From Antedon mediterranea (lineage: Eukaryota; Echinodermata; Crinoidea; Comatulida; Antedonidae): 64,000 bases of DNA. The position numbers and the translations under genes were made by a program. Position 1 is the first letter of the stretch; the number at the start of each line of letters is the position of its first letter. The stretch lies in the NCBI RefSeq assembly GCF_964355755.1, contig NC_092672.1:17110501-17174500 (forward strand), given 5' to 3'. Below are positions 8,356 through 17,577 of the stretch, one piece after another. The notes below the pieces were generated by a model. That model was given only the letters and a program-made list of their open reading frames with translations, did no database searches and had not been told where the DNA came from.

Positions 8356-9292
8356 GCTGTCAGAATACTATCTGGACGCGGATGCAATAGAACGCGAATA
8401 TTACCAGCACAGAATCGTCGCTTGCAAACGTAACGATATGGTGTACGTTTACGAGTCTTTAGTCACATTTCAAACGGTGCCTGTACTTTTACCAACACCA
8501 CCACGACTCAATTGGATTAAATTTCCAACGTTCCAGACGAGCGATGGAGTAGTTCGAAGAGCAAGAGAAATAGAAAGAGTCGGCTACGATCCCTATCCGT
8601 TCCTGGAATCTGTCGTTATGAATCGTCTATGGAACAGACTGAACGATCGCGTTCGTGTACTCACCGATTTCAGAAGTCATGCACACAAACATAACTTGGC
8701 GTCGATAAAGTGTTTCGATCGTCTCTTTGTCTCCTTCGTACCAGCCATCCACATGCATTTGTTCAACGTCGCACAGTCAACGTATAACGCACGCATACGA
8801 ACGAGTATAACGCTGGTGGGAAGAGTGTTGAGAGATTGGGGAAAAGGTGGTAGAGCCGACGAGTTTGTTAAAGCGTTACTGAAACCGTTGGTTCTTGAGA
8901 CCGAAGCAGAGACGGGTATCGTGCAGTCGTTTCGACGATCATGTGGAATCTATAACCGAACGGTCAAGACAAAAAGGAACGTCGTCACAATTCAATCGGA
9001 GCCTATTTCGTGGACATTCAATTGGAACGATTGTCGATTGAAGCAACACGATCAACTTGTACTTTACGAACGTGAAGATGAACGGTTAAAGTGGACGTGC
9101 TGCATGTTTTTCGACAGACGAGTACCCATCGAACGTATTCCAATAAATCTTCTCATTTCACTCATTTCGGTGATACACATTGAGAAGAATGGAGAAACGA
9201 TCGATAGAGGCCTCACCTCGTGCTTCACGCGGTCGTGTAATTCATTATTGTCTAAGAGAATCATGAGAAGAATTATTAAAAAAAATATATAA
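8354..9292 (+). CDS. Hypothetical 312-residue protein
   Basis: ATG at 8354 shares bases with the divergent start at 8355. Soluble, Arg-rich, evenly mixed composition without low-complexity tracts, a sign of a real globular protein. No membrane span or signal peptide. Ends in a basic tail (RIMRRIIKKNI) and is followed by AT-rich DNA with likely poly(A) signals (ATATATAAAA). No family recognised. Confidence 0.65.
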   Translation: MLSEYYLDADAIEREYYQHRIVACKRNDMVYVYESLVTFQTVPVLLPTPPRLNWIKFPTFQTSDGVVRRAREIERVGYDPYPFLESVVMNRLWNRLNDRVRVLTDFRSHAHKHNLASIKCFDRLFVSFVPAIHMHLFNVAQSTYNARIRTSITLVGRVLRDWGKGGRADEFVKALLKPLVLETEAETGIVQSFRRSCGIYNRTVKTKRNVVTIQSEPISWTFNWNDCRLKQHDQLVLYEREDERLKWTCCMFFDRRVPIERIPINLLISLISVIHIEKNGETIDRGLTSCFTRSCNSLLSKRIMRRIIKKNI

Positions 9293-9397
9293 AACGATTT
9301 ATTGTAGCTTTTTTTTTTAATTTATTTTGTTCGTCCAAGAGTCATTATAAAAAAAAAACACAATGTAACGCACGTCTTTGCTTTTGGTTTTATTTGT

Positions 9398-9456
<59 letters not shown>

Positions 9457-9741
9457 TTTAATTTAGATTATGGTAAAAGATTTGTTTCAATTCATGAATC
9501 AAAGTAAACAATCCGATAAACAACATGTGTAATAGATAGATCATGAAAACACAGTTTCAAGATCTCTAGCGTTTATACCCGTTATCAATTCTTCACAATC
9601 ACTATATATAAAAAAAAAAAAAACAAACAGCAGCACATCGATGATTCCAATATACGTACCAACTATTGAGTAACACAGTCGTCGTAACGGCAAACATGTT
9701 CGTAGTTCTATTGTGTAAAGGCAACAGTAAGTTTAAACGTG
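9293..9741. other. Intergenic region with (CTA)n microsatellite
   Basis: 449 bases without a credible gene. Contains A/T homopolymers, a pure TAC/CTA trinucleotide run at 9399-9457 outside any coding frame, and short AT-rich stretches likely to hold the 3' ends of the two convergent genes. Confidence 0.7.
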
Positions 9742-10713
9742 CTAGGTAGTAGGTAGACACGGACACTGAGAGAATCCATCCCATACGTTCATGCACGCGT
9801 CACACGTAATCAAATGGTCTTCTTCGTCGCTTACCACCGTCGCTGACGATTGTGGTGAATCAACAAAGATTATTGGCGAATCGGTAATCGATTGGTCATT
9901 CGATGTATTACTACTATACGTTTCTTCGCATAACATTGGATCCAAATCGATATGGTTCAACTTTCTTGTTATCTCATGATCAACGATGTCATCATCATCA
10001 TCATGATATTCCCGGGCGTTGTCGGCATGTAAACATTCTTCATTATTGTACTGCAACACTGGATCGTTTTTGTATTGTATTTCAGTCACTGTATCGTTGC
10101 GCGTGTACCAACAAGGACATTGACCGTTTCCGTCCCATGTCTGTAAACAGTGTTCGCATTGAAAGTGATCTGTCAATTCTGCCATATAGCTATTTTTCTT
10201 CTCTTCCTCAACGAACAGCACCTTTATACTATCGTTATCAATTGGCAAATCAATATTGTACAATCTTCTTGTCATCTCACCATCATCATCATGACATTCC
10301 CCGGCATGTAAACTTTCTTCATCACCAGCGTCGTACTGCATTTCAGTCACTATATAGTTGCAACAAGGACATTGACCGTTTCCGTCCCATGCCTGTAAAC
10401 AATATTCGCATTGAAAGTGATCTGTCAATTCTGCCATATAGCTATTTTTCTTCTCTTCCTCAACGAACAGCACCTTTATACTATCGTTATCAATTGGAAA
10501 ATCAATATTGTACAATCTTCTTGTCATCTCACCATCATCATCATGACATTCCCCGGCATGTAAACTTTCTTCATCACCAGCGTCGTACTGCATTTCAGTC
10601 ACTATATAGTTGCAACAAGGACATTGACCGTTTCCTTCCCATGTCCGTAAACAATATTCGCATTGAAAGAGATCTGTTAATTCTGCCATATTTCTATCCC
10701 AAACGAACAGCAT
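9742..10713 (-). CDS. Repeat protein with four CxxC...CPC zinc-binding-like units
   Basis: 323 residues from ATG 10711-10713 (a second ATG at 10687-10689 begins the first repeat). Each unit of about 84 residues carries FQCEYCLxxWxGNGQCPCC, a CxxC plus CPC(C) pattern as in a small zinc ribbon, followed by an acidic linker. The first three units are near-identical tandem copies; the C-terminal fourth (CDACMNVWDGFSQCPC) is diverged and truncated. Two units repeat at the DNA level with a 252-base period. Cytoplasmic or nuclear regulatory protein is likely; RING or IAP identity is not supported because the His/Cys set is incomplete. Confidence 0.65.
   Translation of the reverse strand: MLFVWDRNMAELTDLFQCEYCLRTWEGNGQCPCCNYIVTEMQYDAGDEESLHAGECHDDDGEMTRRLYNIDFPIDNDSIKVLFVEEEKKNSYMAELTDHFQCEYCLQAWDGNGQCPCCNYIVTEMQYDAGDEESLHAGECHDDDGEMTRRLYNIDLPIDNDSIKVLFVEEEKKNSYMAELTDHFQCEHCLQTWDGNGQCPCWYTRNDTVTEIQYKNDPVLQYNNEECLHADNAREYHDDDDDIVDHEITRKLNHIDLDPMLCEETYSSNTSNDQSITDSPIIFVDSPQSSATVVSDEEDHLITCDACMNVWDGFSQCPCLPTT
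10181..10690 (-). repeat. Tandem 252-bp duplication inside the zinc-repeat gene
   Basis: The unit starting near 10,181 recurs at 10,433 with only a few substitutions; length 252 bases is exactly 84 codons, so the frame is kept. Recent intragenic duplication. Confidence 0.9.
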
Positions 10714-10772
10714 CTCTATACGACGATGCGTAATCAACTAACTAATGTCATCTCATTGCCTCTTTTTAAGTA

Positions 10773-11027
10773 CTACAAATAGCCTCCTCGTAACAAAATA
10801 GAAAATTCGTCCTCGTACCCCAAACAATGCGGATCCTCGTAGCAAAAAAGAAATTCGTCTTCGAACTCAAGAAGACCGTGCGGATCCTCGTAGCAAAAAA
10901 GAAAATCGTCCTCGAACTCGAGAAGACCGTGCGCATCCTCGTTGCAAAAAAGAAAATCGTCCTCGAACTCGAGAAGACCGTGCGGATCTTCGTAGCAAAA
11001 AAGAAAATCTATCGATAGGTCCTTCAT
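10773..11027 (-). CDS. Small repeat protein of 17-residue units
   Basis: 84 residues from ATG 11025-11027. It consists of about four copies of FLFCYEDPHGLLEFEDD (acidic, one Cys each), followed by a degraded copy. The repeats make both strands open, so coding on this strand is favoured by the ATG, the acidic/aromatic regularity and orientation with the upstream zinc-repeat gene, but non-coding repeat is possible. Confidence 0.4.
   Translation of the reverse strand: MKDLSIDFLFCYEDPHGLLEFEDDFLFCNEDAHGLLEFEDDFLFCYEDPHGLLEFEDEFLFCYEDPHCLGYEDEFSILLRGGYL
10778..11010. repeat. 51-bp direct tandem repeat, four to five copies
   Basis: Units begin at about 10,829, 10,880, 10,931 and 10,982 with a partial copy before; the period is 51 bases (17 codons). 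Copies differ at few positions. Confidence 0.9.
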
Positions 11028-11109
11028 AGTGTTTTGCTTGACAAAAATAAAATATACATACTATATATGTGTGTGTGTGTGTGTGTGTATGTATGATGCA
11101 ACATCCGTG

Positions 11110-11535
11110 ATGGCAGCAGGGTGTAGACTGTGCTCGTATGACGTTGACAGTAAGCAGAGACAATTTTGCAACAATGATCCTAGTTCACAAAACTATCATC
11201 CCGTGTTGCACGGTGAGCACATATTCGAAAAGTACGGCGGTAGAAATCAAAAAGAGATCCTTCAGAGTATCACAACCAGCATAGCTACAATAGACACATC
11301 AATGAACGATATCACGTTGGACGAGGTTCGTCTTCATTTCGATCAGCACATTATACCCAGCTATCGTCGAGTGTGTGAAGAGCAATTGTTGATTTGCAGA
11401 CGTTTAGAGAGATTCATGGCGGATACGGTGATGATGGAAGACGAAGTACCGTCACCGAGTGATTTTAAAACGTATAGAACCGTGTGTCAGGATACACAAA
11501 AACTTGCCAAAGAGATTGAGCAAATAAACGCTTAA
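11110..11535 (+). CDS. Hypothetical 141-residue protein with N-terminal Cys cluster
   Basis: ATG at 11110 (MAAGCRLCSYDVDS), 21 bases after a (GT)n run at 11068-11088 that the longer open frame would read as poly-Cys/Val. The N-terminus has CxxC and a third Cys with His residues (possible zinc site); the remainder is helical and acidic. No family recognised. Intact, soluble, probably expressed early or as an internal protein; role unknown. Confidence 0.6.
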   Translation: MAAGCRLCSYDVDSKQRQFCNNDPSSQNYHPVLHGEHIFEKYGGRNQKEILQSITTSIATIDTSMNDITLDEVRLHFDQHIIPSYRRVCEEQLLICRRLERFMADTVMMEDEVPSPSDFKTYRTVCQDTQKLAKEIEQINA

Positions 11536-11560
11536 TTTACACACGAGCACTTGCAATACT

Positions 11561-11923
11561 ATGAGTTCAATATACATTCATTGTATTCATACACAGACAA
11601 TCTACCGCATAATAAAATGTACTCGAGATGCAGAAAGCACGTTAGTTGAAATCGTTTTATTTTTTCTCTGTTGTGAAGGAAATGAATTTGTACGCACTGA
11701 ACATCTAAAACCATCAAGATATCCGTCTTGGATCAATTCGATCGTTGTTCTAACTACCAGAAAATTTAAATCCATTCGACATGGGGCAGATTTTGTTAAC
11801 TCACGGCAGCACAGTTTCACGAGTTTGCTTACGTTGGAAAGAAACAACGTCGTCGCGGGCTCATCAGCGGCTTTAACTGTAGTTAAGTGTAGTGAAGGCC
11901 AACAAACAAACCGTTCGAAATAA
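11561..11923 (+). CDS. Doubtful 120-residue ORF
   Basis: ATG at 11561, stop just before an AATAAAG-type poly(A) signal. The C-terminal half (LKPSRYPSWINSIVVLTT onwards) has reasonable composition, while the first 40 residues do not. No motif. It could be a real small gene, or a chance frame; a minus-strand frame at 11602-11847 covers the same bases. Confidence 0.25.
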   Translation: MSSIYIHCIHTQTIYRIIKCTRDAESTLVEIVLFFLCCEGNEFVRTEHLKPSRYPSWINSIVVLTTRKFKSIRHGADFVNSRQHSFTSLLTLERNNVVAGSSAALTVVKCSEGQQTNRSK

Positions 11924-12337
11924 AGGTGAAGAGAAAACGCAGACCAATTGTTGTGTATTTTTTAATTGGTAGTGGAATAATAAAAAACAAAAACAAACAT
12001 GTGCCTCAACCAATTCTTTATAATTATTATCATCATCATCATCGGTATTTGAGCACCAACTAAGTATTCGGTAGTTACTACTGGTTTTTTTTTAATACCA
12101 CTTACGTTTTTGTCGGTCATGTGTATTACATAGTTTGTTACCATCATCAACGTCCACTCAGATAATTTACGTTTTTGCTTCTCTGGCCGTTGTTATTTGT
12201 ATCGTTTACAGTACTACTAGCTGTCATCGATATTACAAACACACGCGCACAGTAATGAAATAAGAAGAAGACATTAAGGTTTGTGGTGCATTTATTTTTA
12301 CTTTCTTATGTTATACATGACATTTTACACAATTGTT
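11924..12337. other. Intergenic, no gene seen
   Basis: AT-rich stretch with short ATT/CAT runs and likely poly(A) sites for both convergent neighbours. No RNA gene or other structured element recognised. Confidence 0.5.
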
Positions 12338-12979
12338 TCACACCACCGTTGCTCCGTATTCGGCCATCAGTTGATCGCACGTGTCTAGTAATGGATCTTC
12401 AGGAAACTGCACCGGTTCAATTGCATGACAAACATTTGCTTCTATTTGATTGACGTCGGCACAGTCTGTTTCAAGATCACCATCAACATAATCCTGTCCG
12501 ATCAATAGATTCAGCTTTCGTATGACTTCTGTAACGGTTTGTTTGTACGGTAAGTTTGCTCTTCTGGCCAACATTTGACGATCCGCTTGCTCCTTCATAA
12601 AGTCTTGTTTGTTGATTTCACATTGAATTTTTAAAAGTTTGATCATCTCGGTCGCCCCCTTGTATTTGGAACATAATTCCAAAGTTTCGGGCAGTTTCCT
12701 TCGCAACTGTTCATACTTCACAGTCATTTCAGCGAGTCTTGCCTTTAGGCTGTCTATCTCGTATCGTTGTGTCTCCTCCTTTACCACATCCCTATGCGCG
12801 TCCATGGCGGCATGTGTCAAGTCTTTGTACATGTTTTGCGGTAACGAGTTGGCGTACTTTTCGGCAGCGATTACTCTTCCTCTCAGTCGATCTTGTTCTT
12901 GTAACATACTCAACTTATCAACTTGCATAGCTTCAAGTTCCTGTTTCAATTCCGCAATCATATCCTTTGACTTTCCCAT
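12338..12979 (-). CDS. Coiled-coil protein, 213 residues
   Basis: ATG 12977-12979 (MGKSKDMIAELKQELEAMQ); upstream frame only reads the microsatellite. Residues 1-130 show heptad-like Leu/Ile/Met spacing with many Lys, Glu and Gln, a clear coiled coil. The C-terminal 60 residues are acidic. A scaffold, tegument or regulatory dimer is possible; no homologue recognised. Followed upstream by the 328-residue gene on the same strand, so perhaps in one transcription unit. Confidence 0.6.
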   Translation of the reverse strand: MGKSKDMIAELKQELEAMQVDKLSMLQEQDRLRGRVIAAEKYANSLPQNMYKDLTHAAMDAHRDVVKEETQRYEIDSLKARLAEMTVKYEQLRRKLPETLELCSKYKGATEMIKLLKIQCEINKQDFMKEQADRQMLARRANLPYKQTVTEVIRKLNLLIGQDYVDGDLETDCADVNQIEANVCHAIEPVQFPEDPLLDTCDQLMAEYGATVV

Positions 12980-13030
12980 ACCGAACGAATCTGAATGATT
13001 TTTTTTTTTGCTCTGACACGTTATTATATA

Positions 13031-13052
13031 GTGTGTGTGTGTGTGTGTGTGT
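13031..13052. repeat. (GT)n microsatellite between two genes
   Basis: Pure GT run between the ATG at 12979 and the stop at 13057 of the upstream gene on the same strand; it therefore lies in the promoter or 5' leader of the coiled-coil gene. Confidence 0.9.
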
Positions 13053-13056
13053 CGCG

Positions 13057-14043
13057 TCAAGAAAAGTGATACGGTCGAAAGTATCTGTTCATAAACAGTT
13101 CAATCTCGGGACTGCGAACGTTACCGTAGAAATCGGTAGCAAACTCTCCGATGGCTTTCACCATACACGGCGTCACACAACCGTTTCTCGATCGACAAAC
13201 AAATCCCATAGACTTTAGTTGATTGGGAATATAATGATCGTTGCTAAAAAACAGCGAAGGATATGGATAGTTAAGAGCGTCGGTTACTCCGGGTAGCATG
13301 CCTACGGCCAAGTACAGTTTAGTACCCGCTTTTGCATTCAATCGACACGATTCGTGAACTCCAGACAGTGTTGTAATCATCTTACCGAAATGTTGCGTTG
13401 TTATGCACGGATACGATTCGTTCGTAAACCATTGATTGCCACCGAAAGAAAGCTGATAGCCGATAGGCAGAAAGTAAGAGAGGAAATCTCTAGGAGTTTT
13501 CATGCGTGCCAGTACGGCTCCAAAGCTGTCGAATCCACGTCGTTGACACACCGTTTTGATGTATTCGTTGTGCGGCACGTCGCGATCGAAACAGTCGTTG
13601 ATGTCGAGTGTAACCTCTTCTTTGATGATGTTTTGGAGGTGAGGCAACGGCACCGTTGCCTTGTCCGTACTCGCTTTAAAACTGGGTTCGGGTAACGCGT
13701 AACAGTTTACAGGAGCCGGTGTTGCAGTAGACATTTTCCTTTGACCGTTGTAAAGAAACAGCATATCGCCTCGATTGAATTGAATGGATCTGTTGAAGAA
13801 TTCGTGATACGTTGTTATGTCACGAACACCGTCCGTATCCTTTTGTGCGTGAGTTGACGTTGGATACATAAAGTTTCTTCTATCGCCGAAATTTGGTATA
13901 CGCGACGTACCGGCCGTCATGTCTGTCTCATCGAGTCTGTACTCGCCACGACGTTCTGTCGCTTTGATCGGTGAATTTGGCTGTATGCCCGTGTACCATC
14001 TAATACCATCACCGGCGGCGTAAGGATGGAATCGTGATACCAT
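13057..14043 (-). CDS. Hypothetical 328-residue protein, possibly structural
   Basis: ATG 14041-14043 (MVSRFHPYAAGDGIRW), directly after a GT run on the other side. Rich in aromatic residues, Gly, Pro and Asn, without membrane spans or low-complexity tracts, a composition common in capsid-type proteins, but no motif proves it. Divergent from the kelch-like gene at 14108 with 64 bases between start codons. Confidence 0.6.
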   Translation of the reverse strand: MVSRFHPYAAGDGIRWYTGIQPNSPIKATERRGEYRLDETDMTAGTSRIPNFGDRRNFMYPTSTHAQKDTDGVRDITTYHEFFNRSIQFNRGDMLFLYNGQRKMSTATPAPVNCYALPEPSFKASTDKATVPLPHLQNIIKEEVTLDINDCFDRDVPHNEYIKTVCQRRGFDSFGAVLARMKTPRDFLSYFLPIGYQLSFGGNQWFTNESYPCITTQHFGKMITTLSGVHESCRLNAKAGTKLYLAVGMLPGVTDALNYPYPSLFFSNDHYIPNQLKSMGFVCRSRNGCVTPCMVKAIGEFATDFYGNVRSPEIELFMNRYFRPYHFS

Positions 14044-14107
14044 TATTATTTGTGTGTGTGTGTGTTTTACGAAAACAAACAAAGAAAACCGGGACGTTAA
14101 CAACAAG

Positions 14108-15976
14108 ATGGAAGAGAAACGTTTGCTTGTCAATCATCACAAAGCGCGTGAAGATCTAGCATACGTCGGTCAACGACCGAGAACGTTGGGCTACAAAGGA
14201 TCTGAACAGATTCGAGTATGTACATCGAAAGACAAAACGATTATGGTTTGGATAATACCCACGTACGAGAGTAAAAAGCCTAAAGGGTGCGTAAACATTA
14301 TTGGAATGGCAAACGATCAACTTGTTGACGCGTTGTTGACGTTCATGAACACGAATAGAAACTCATACTTTGTCGCCACTCTTTCCTATCAGGATCGAAT
14401 CTCTTGCTTGAGTATAGCCGAGAAGATTGGCTGCAAGGACACCATCTGCGTGTTTACGTCTGCCGTGTACGAGATGTGCATGCACGATCTGCTGAAAGCC
14501 AGAAGAACCGCCGACAGAATTTCATCTTGGTCGTTGACGAATGTCGTCGACTCGGCCATTTGCAGAACGTTTGGCAAAATTAAACTGCACGAACAGGAAC
14601 TCAAGTGGGAAGAGTTGATGACCTGGCTGGATACGGCCAGACACGATCAGCCGACAGAAGTAAAATCGCACGACAGTGTGTACTATATGCCAGAATCGTA
14701 TCTTTGGCATCTTGTGCACACATGGATTAACAAAAACGGCAAAACGGAACATCCAAGAAAACAACACGCTCTCGTTAAACTCATACGAGGCAGATTACTG
14801 AACGATTCGGAAATGCTGTACAGAATTGCGTTTGTACGTCTCTCCTCCATCAATCAACTGGTTCAAGATTTGAGACATTATGTAAAACAAGTGTTTCATC
14901 ATCATCGATTGAACGAGCAATCGGCGTTGGGTGTTCGTCACAGTCATCGACAAATTGCCACTTTCGGAACAACAACGCCACCTCCACCACCATCAATACC
15001 ACAACAGCAGCTGGAAGAATACGTACACGTTACCGCTTCGTTCATGACGGCACCGTTCTATCGAACTACCGTAGTTCGGAATCTGGCGTACACAGTATCT
15101 CCAGCAGACGAGGAGAACGCGACGATGCGTCTTCATCGATACAATGCCATCGTTGGAACGTTCGTAAGATTGCAAAACTCTACAACGAAGCGTACAGACG
15201 AATCGGTATGCCTGACGAGAATGAACGAAGATTTGTTGATACTAAGCGGTGGTGGAGCTAAAGAATTTGAAACGTTCGATTTGGATAGTGGTGCGTGGAG
15301 CGTGGAACAGTCATTGGATACGGGCGTCGGCGGTGAATTGTACACGTCGCACGCAACGTGTCAACACGGCCGCGACCTATGCGCATGGTACGTGGATCAA
15401 GCGGGTGATCATCTTCTGGTGATGTTGCGACGTACCCGAACAACGTGGAACGTCCTACTCAGACATCCAATTTCCATGGACGAAAACGAAAAGCAAAAGA
15501 ATGTGAAACGTACCAGTGTGCATTCGTTCTTTGACGCAAACACGATTGTAGCGTTCCACGGCAACACCGTCATCACTGTACACGTACCGTCGGGAAGGTT
15601 CGTGAAAACAACGGCACCATTGCATCCTACGCCCGGTGAATGGATAGGCGAGGTGAAACACGAAAACACTGTTCAACGCATCGGCTGTAACGGCATTGTA
15701 GACACTTTTGTTTTCCAACAGTCTGTTGCTGCTGCTGCTGCTTCTTCTGCTGCTGTCGACGAATTTCGAATACAGATTGTCAACAGAAAAATAAAACTCG
15801 AGCACGGTACTATTGTTGCGTGCGCACCGCTTCTCTTTCCCGATGGTACAGTGCGACCGACAGTGCTGCATGCATCCGTTTTGAATTCCACAAAGAAACA
15901 ACACAGATTCTCTCTCTTTCGACGATCAAGAAGAAGAAGTAGTAGTAGTAGTAGTAGTAGTAAGCTGAAAAGTTGA
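14108..15976 (+). CDS. BTB/BACK-kelch-like protein
   Basis: 622 residues from ATG 14108 (MEEKRLLVNHHKAREDL). Residues about 50-130 resemble the end of a degenerate BTB fold; about 130-290 are helical as in a BACK domain; about 330-590 show short beta-strand repeats such as EDLLILSGGGAKEFETFDLDSGAWSVE, the kelch pattern (Gly-Gly pair, then aromatic/Trp). Cellular and poxviral relatives are Cullin-3 ubiquitin-ligase adaptors that choose substrates by the kelch propeller. Key kelch residues are incomplete, so the call rests on overall layout. C-terminus is basic with poly-Ser from an (AGT)n run. A second kelch-like gene lies at 53,959-56,112. Confidence 0.5.
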   Translation: MEEKRLLVNHHKAREDLAYVGQRPRTLGYKGSEQIRVCTSKDKTIMVWIIPTYESKKPKGCVNIIGMANDQLVDALLTFMNTNRNSYFVATLSYQDRISCLSIAEKIGCKDTICVFTSAVYEMCMHDLLKARRTADRISSWSLTNVVDSAICRTFGKIKLHEQELKWEELMTWLDTARHDQPTEVKSHDSVYYMPESYLWHLVHTWINKNGKTEHPRKQHALVKLIRGRLLNDSEMLYRIAFVRLSSINQLVQDLRHYVKQVFHHHRLNEQSALGVRHSHRQIATFGTTTPPPPPSIPQQQLEEYVHVTASFMTAPFYRTTVVRNLAYTVSPADEENATMRLHRYNAIVGTFVRLQNSTTKRTDESVCLTRMNEDLLILSGGGAKEFETFDLDSGAWSVEQSLDTGVGGELYTSHATCQHGRDLCAWYVDQAGDHLLVMLRRTRTTWNVLLRHPISMDENEKQKNVKRTSVHSFFDANTIVAFHGNTVITVHVPSGRFVKTTAPLHPTPGEWIGEVKHENTVQRIGCNGIVDTFVFQQSVAAAAASSAAVDEFRIQIVNRKIKLEHGTIVACAPLLFPDGTVRPTVLHASVLNSTKKQHRFSLFRRSRRRSSSSSSSSKLKS

Positions 15977-16660
15977 CGTGAAATCATGTTCAGAAACGTC
16001 GAGCATTTCGGCGAGCATACGCCGTCCACAGCCTGATCGAAAGTAGGGCAGAAGGGGCATCATCATTTCAATGTCCTCAAACGCTCTCTTTGTCCACGGT
16101 TTCAGCGGTACGCCGTATTCTTTCATCCAATCGTCGAGCAGTGAACTGACGATGAAATCTTGCCACGATGCCGAACAATCGCTGACAATCTGCTGTAACA
16201 TTTTCGCTGGAAGCGCAGACGTTGTTCCGTGGCGTGCAACGTTGCCGGCGCCTCCCCCTGACACCGGTATTGATCCCAATAGAACGTTTCTGACGAGAAC
16301 ATCGAGAGAGGCGGATGCCTGTTCGAGTCCCGATTGAGTTTTTACATCCAATCTGGACGCCAACATACTTCTCTCGTCACCAACATCCTCGGTCGTCATA
16401 ACCGGTAACAAGTGTCGTTCACGTCTTTTATCGAAAAGAAAACTCTTTCTCAACTTTTCCTTCTCCTTTCTGCATCTGACTAGATCGCCGATAAGTTTCT
16501 CTTTTTCGTCTACTGTGCTCGTTTTGTTAACGTCGTCCAGTAGAGAAGTTGCCATTGGAACGCCCATGGTTCTGGCTTTGATCAGATTCGCTACGGCTGC
16601 TCCGGTAACCAAGTCTTCTGTGTTGTTGTTGTTGTTGTTGTCATCTTCGCCATCATTCAT
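15926..16660 (-). CDS. Hypothetical 244-residue protein
   Basis: ATG 16658-16660 (MNDGEDDNNNNNN); the frame is open upstream to 16747 but only from a TTG. N-terminus low-complexity (poly-Asn from GTT repeats), middle charged helix (EKEKLRKSFLFDKRRER), C-terminus helical ending in poly-Thr/Ser. Overlaps the convergent kelch-like gene by 51 bases. A TATA-like element (16778-16786) lies about 118 bases upstream. Function unknown. Confidence 0.55.
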   Translation of the reverse strand: MNDGEDDNNNNNNTEDLVTGAAVANLIKARTMGVPMATSLLDDVNKTSTVDEKEKLIGDLVRCRKEKEKLRKSFLFDKRRERHLLPVMTTEDVGDERSMLASRLDVKTQSGLEQASASLDVLVRNVLLGSIPVSGGGAGNVARHGTTSALPAKMLQQIVSDCSASWQDFIVSSLLDDWMKEYGVPLKPWTKRAFEDIEMMMPLLPYFRSGCGRRMLAEMLDVSEHDFTSTFQLTTTTTTTTSSS

Positions 16661-16777
16661 GCCGTTAGATTTTGATTGAATTTTAGGACCGGTCACAATA
16701 ATGTTCGTGGCCGAATTGCGCACGGCCGCCAAATGATATTCGGTCAAGAGACGTACGTTTTCACAGCTGGCGAGCAG

Positions 16778-16786
16778 ATTTTATAG
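16778..16786 (-). promoter_or_regulatory. TATA box overlapping the upstream stop codon
   Basis: Minus strand reads CTATAAAAT, a good TATA match; it includes the stop codon (16781-16783) of the upstream gene. Suggests independent transcription of the 15926-16660 gene. Confidence 0.5.
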
Positions 16787-17446
16787 AGCGCTGTGCATTC
16801 TACCGTCAACGCCTGGCCGATGAACGACAACGACACGCAAACGAGATTGGCTTTTAATCGATCTAGCATACAGATCACCTTCGTCGTCTCTGAATACTAA
16901 ACATTCGTCCATGTCGACGGCAACCGGACGACCATCGACACACGTCGTCACCACAAATCCATAGATCCATATACATCGAATGGTGTCGCGTATGAAACGT
17001 TCGATGGATTCCTTGTACGTTTGACAAAAGACGGCAACTGTACATGAAGTCGGCGATGGTATTTCGACGGTTGTGCACTGCGTTCTAACGATCGCTTCGG
17101 CACTAGCACGCATTCCATGTTCAAACATTGATTTTACCGAGATGGATGCACACAGTCTATTGAGTATACACATGCACATTGGCAACTGATCGAACGTTCG
17201 ACGCAATAGTTTGGCGTGCTCTTCGTCGAGTAGATAAAACGTTTTGTTCTTAAACTCTTCATTGACGGCCGTCATGCATGTTTTGCGTTTTTCAAACACA
17301 TGTTGTGCATAGTCTTTTGCGTCGAGGAACATGTTAGCGTCTCGAGTCTCTGAATCAATGGATGCTCTAATGCTGTCAACTGTCTTTTTGGTCACGTTAC
17401 TATCGACCGTAGTCAGGGGCATTACTTTCCCGCCCAGAAGATTCAT
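16781..17446 (-). CDS. Hypothetical 221-residue protein
   Basis: ATG 17444-17446 (MNLLGGKVMPLTTVDS). Evenly mixed composition, Cys-containing middle (QLPMCMCILNRLCASISV), a beta-rich C-terminal region (CIWIYGFVVTTCVDGRPVAV). No signal peptide. No family recognised. Divergent from the tail-anchored gene at 17578 across 131 bases. Confidence 0.6.
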   Translation of the reverse strand: MNLLGGKVMPLTTVDSNVTKKTVDSIRASIDSETRDANMFLDAKDYAQHVFEKRKTCMTAVNEEFKNKTFYLLDEEHAKLLRRTFDQLPMCMCILNRLCASISVKSMFEHGMRASAEAIVRTQCTTVEIPSPTSCTVAVFCQTYKESIERFIRDTIRCIWIYGFVVTTCVDGRPVAVDMDECLVFRDDEGDLYARSIKSQSRLRVVVVHRPGVDGRMHSAL

Positions 17447-17577
17447 TTTGGCCAGAGGTGATGTGATTTCCACCGATTCGATTCACTTTCAAACAATTGA
17501 CTACTTTGAGTATTCGTTGCCGATAACCACACATTTCAGAAGCAGCAGCAGCAGCAGCAGCAGCAGCGGTCACAAAA

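Noticed and set aside
9742-10713. Inhibitor-of-apoptosis (BIR or RING) identity for the CxxC repeats
   Set aside because: The BIR pattern (CxxC...H...C) and the full RING ligand set are absent; only CxxC plus CPC are present.
9903-10733. Plus-strand ORF of 276 residues
   Set aside because: Antisense shadow of the zinc-repeat gene; its His/Ser tracts come from the Asp/Glu codons on the other strand.
10827-11018. Plus-strand ORF of 63 residues over the 51-bp repeats
   Set aside because: A 51-bp period keeps all frames open by repetition; lacks the ATG context and composition of the minus frame.
12639-12998. Plus-strand ORF of 119 residues
   Set aside because: Mirror of the coiled-coil gene on the minus strand, Ser/Cys-rich as expected for an antisense frame.
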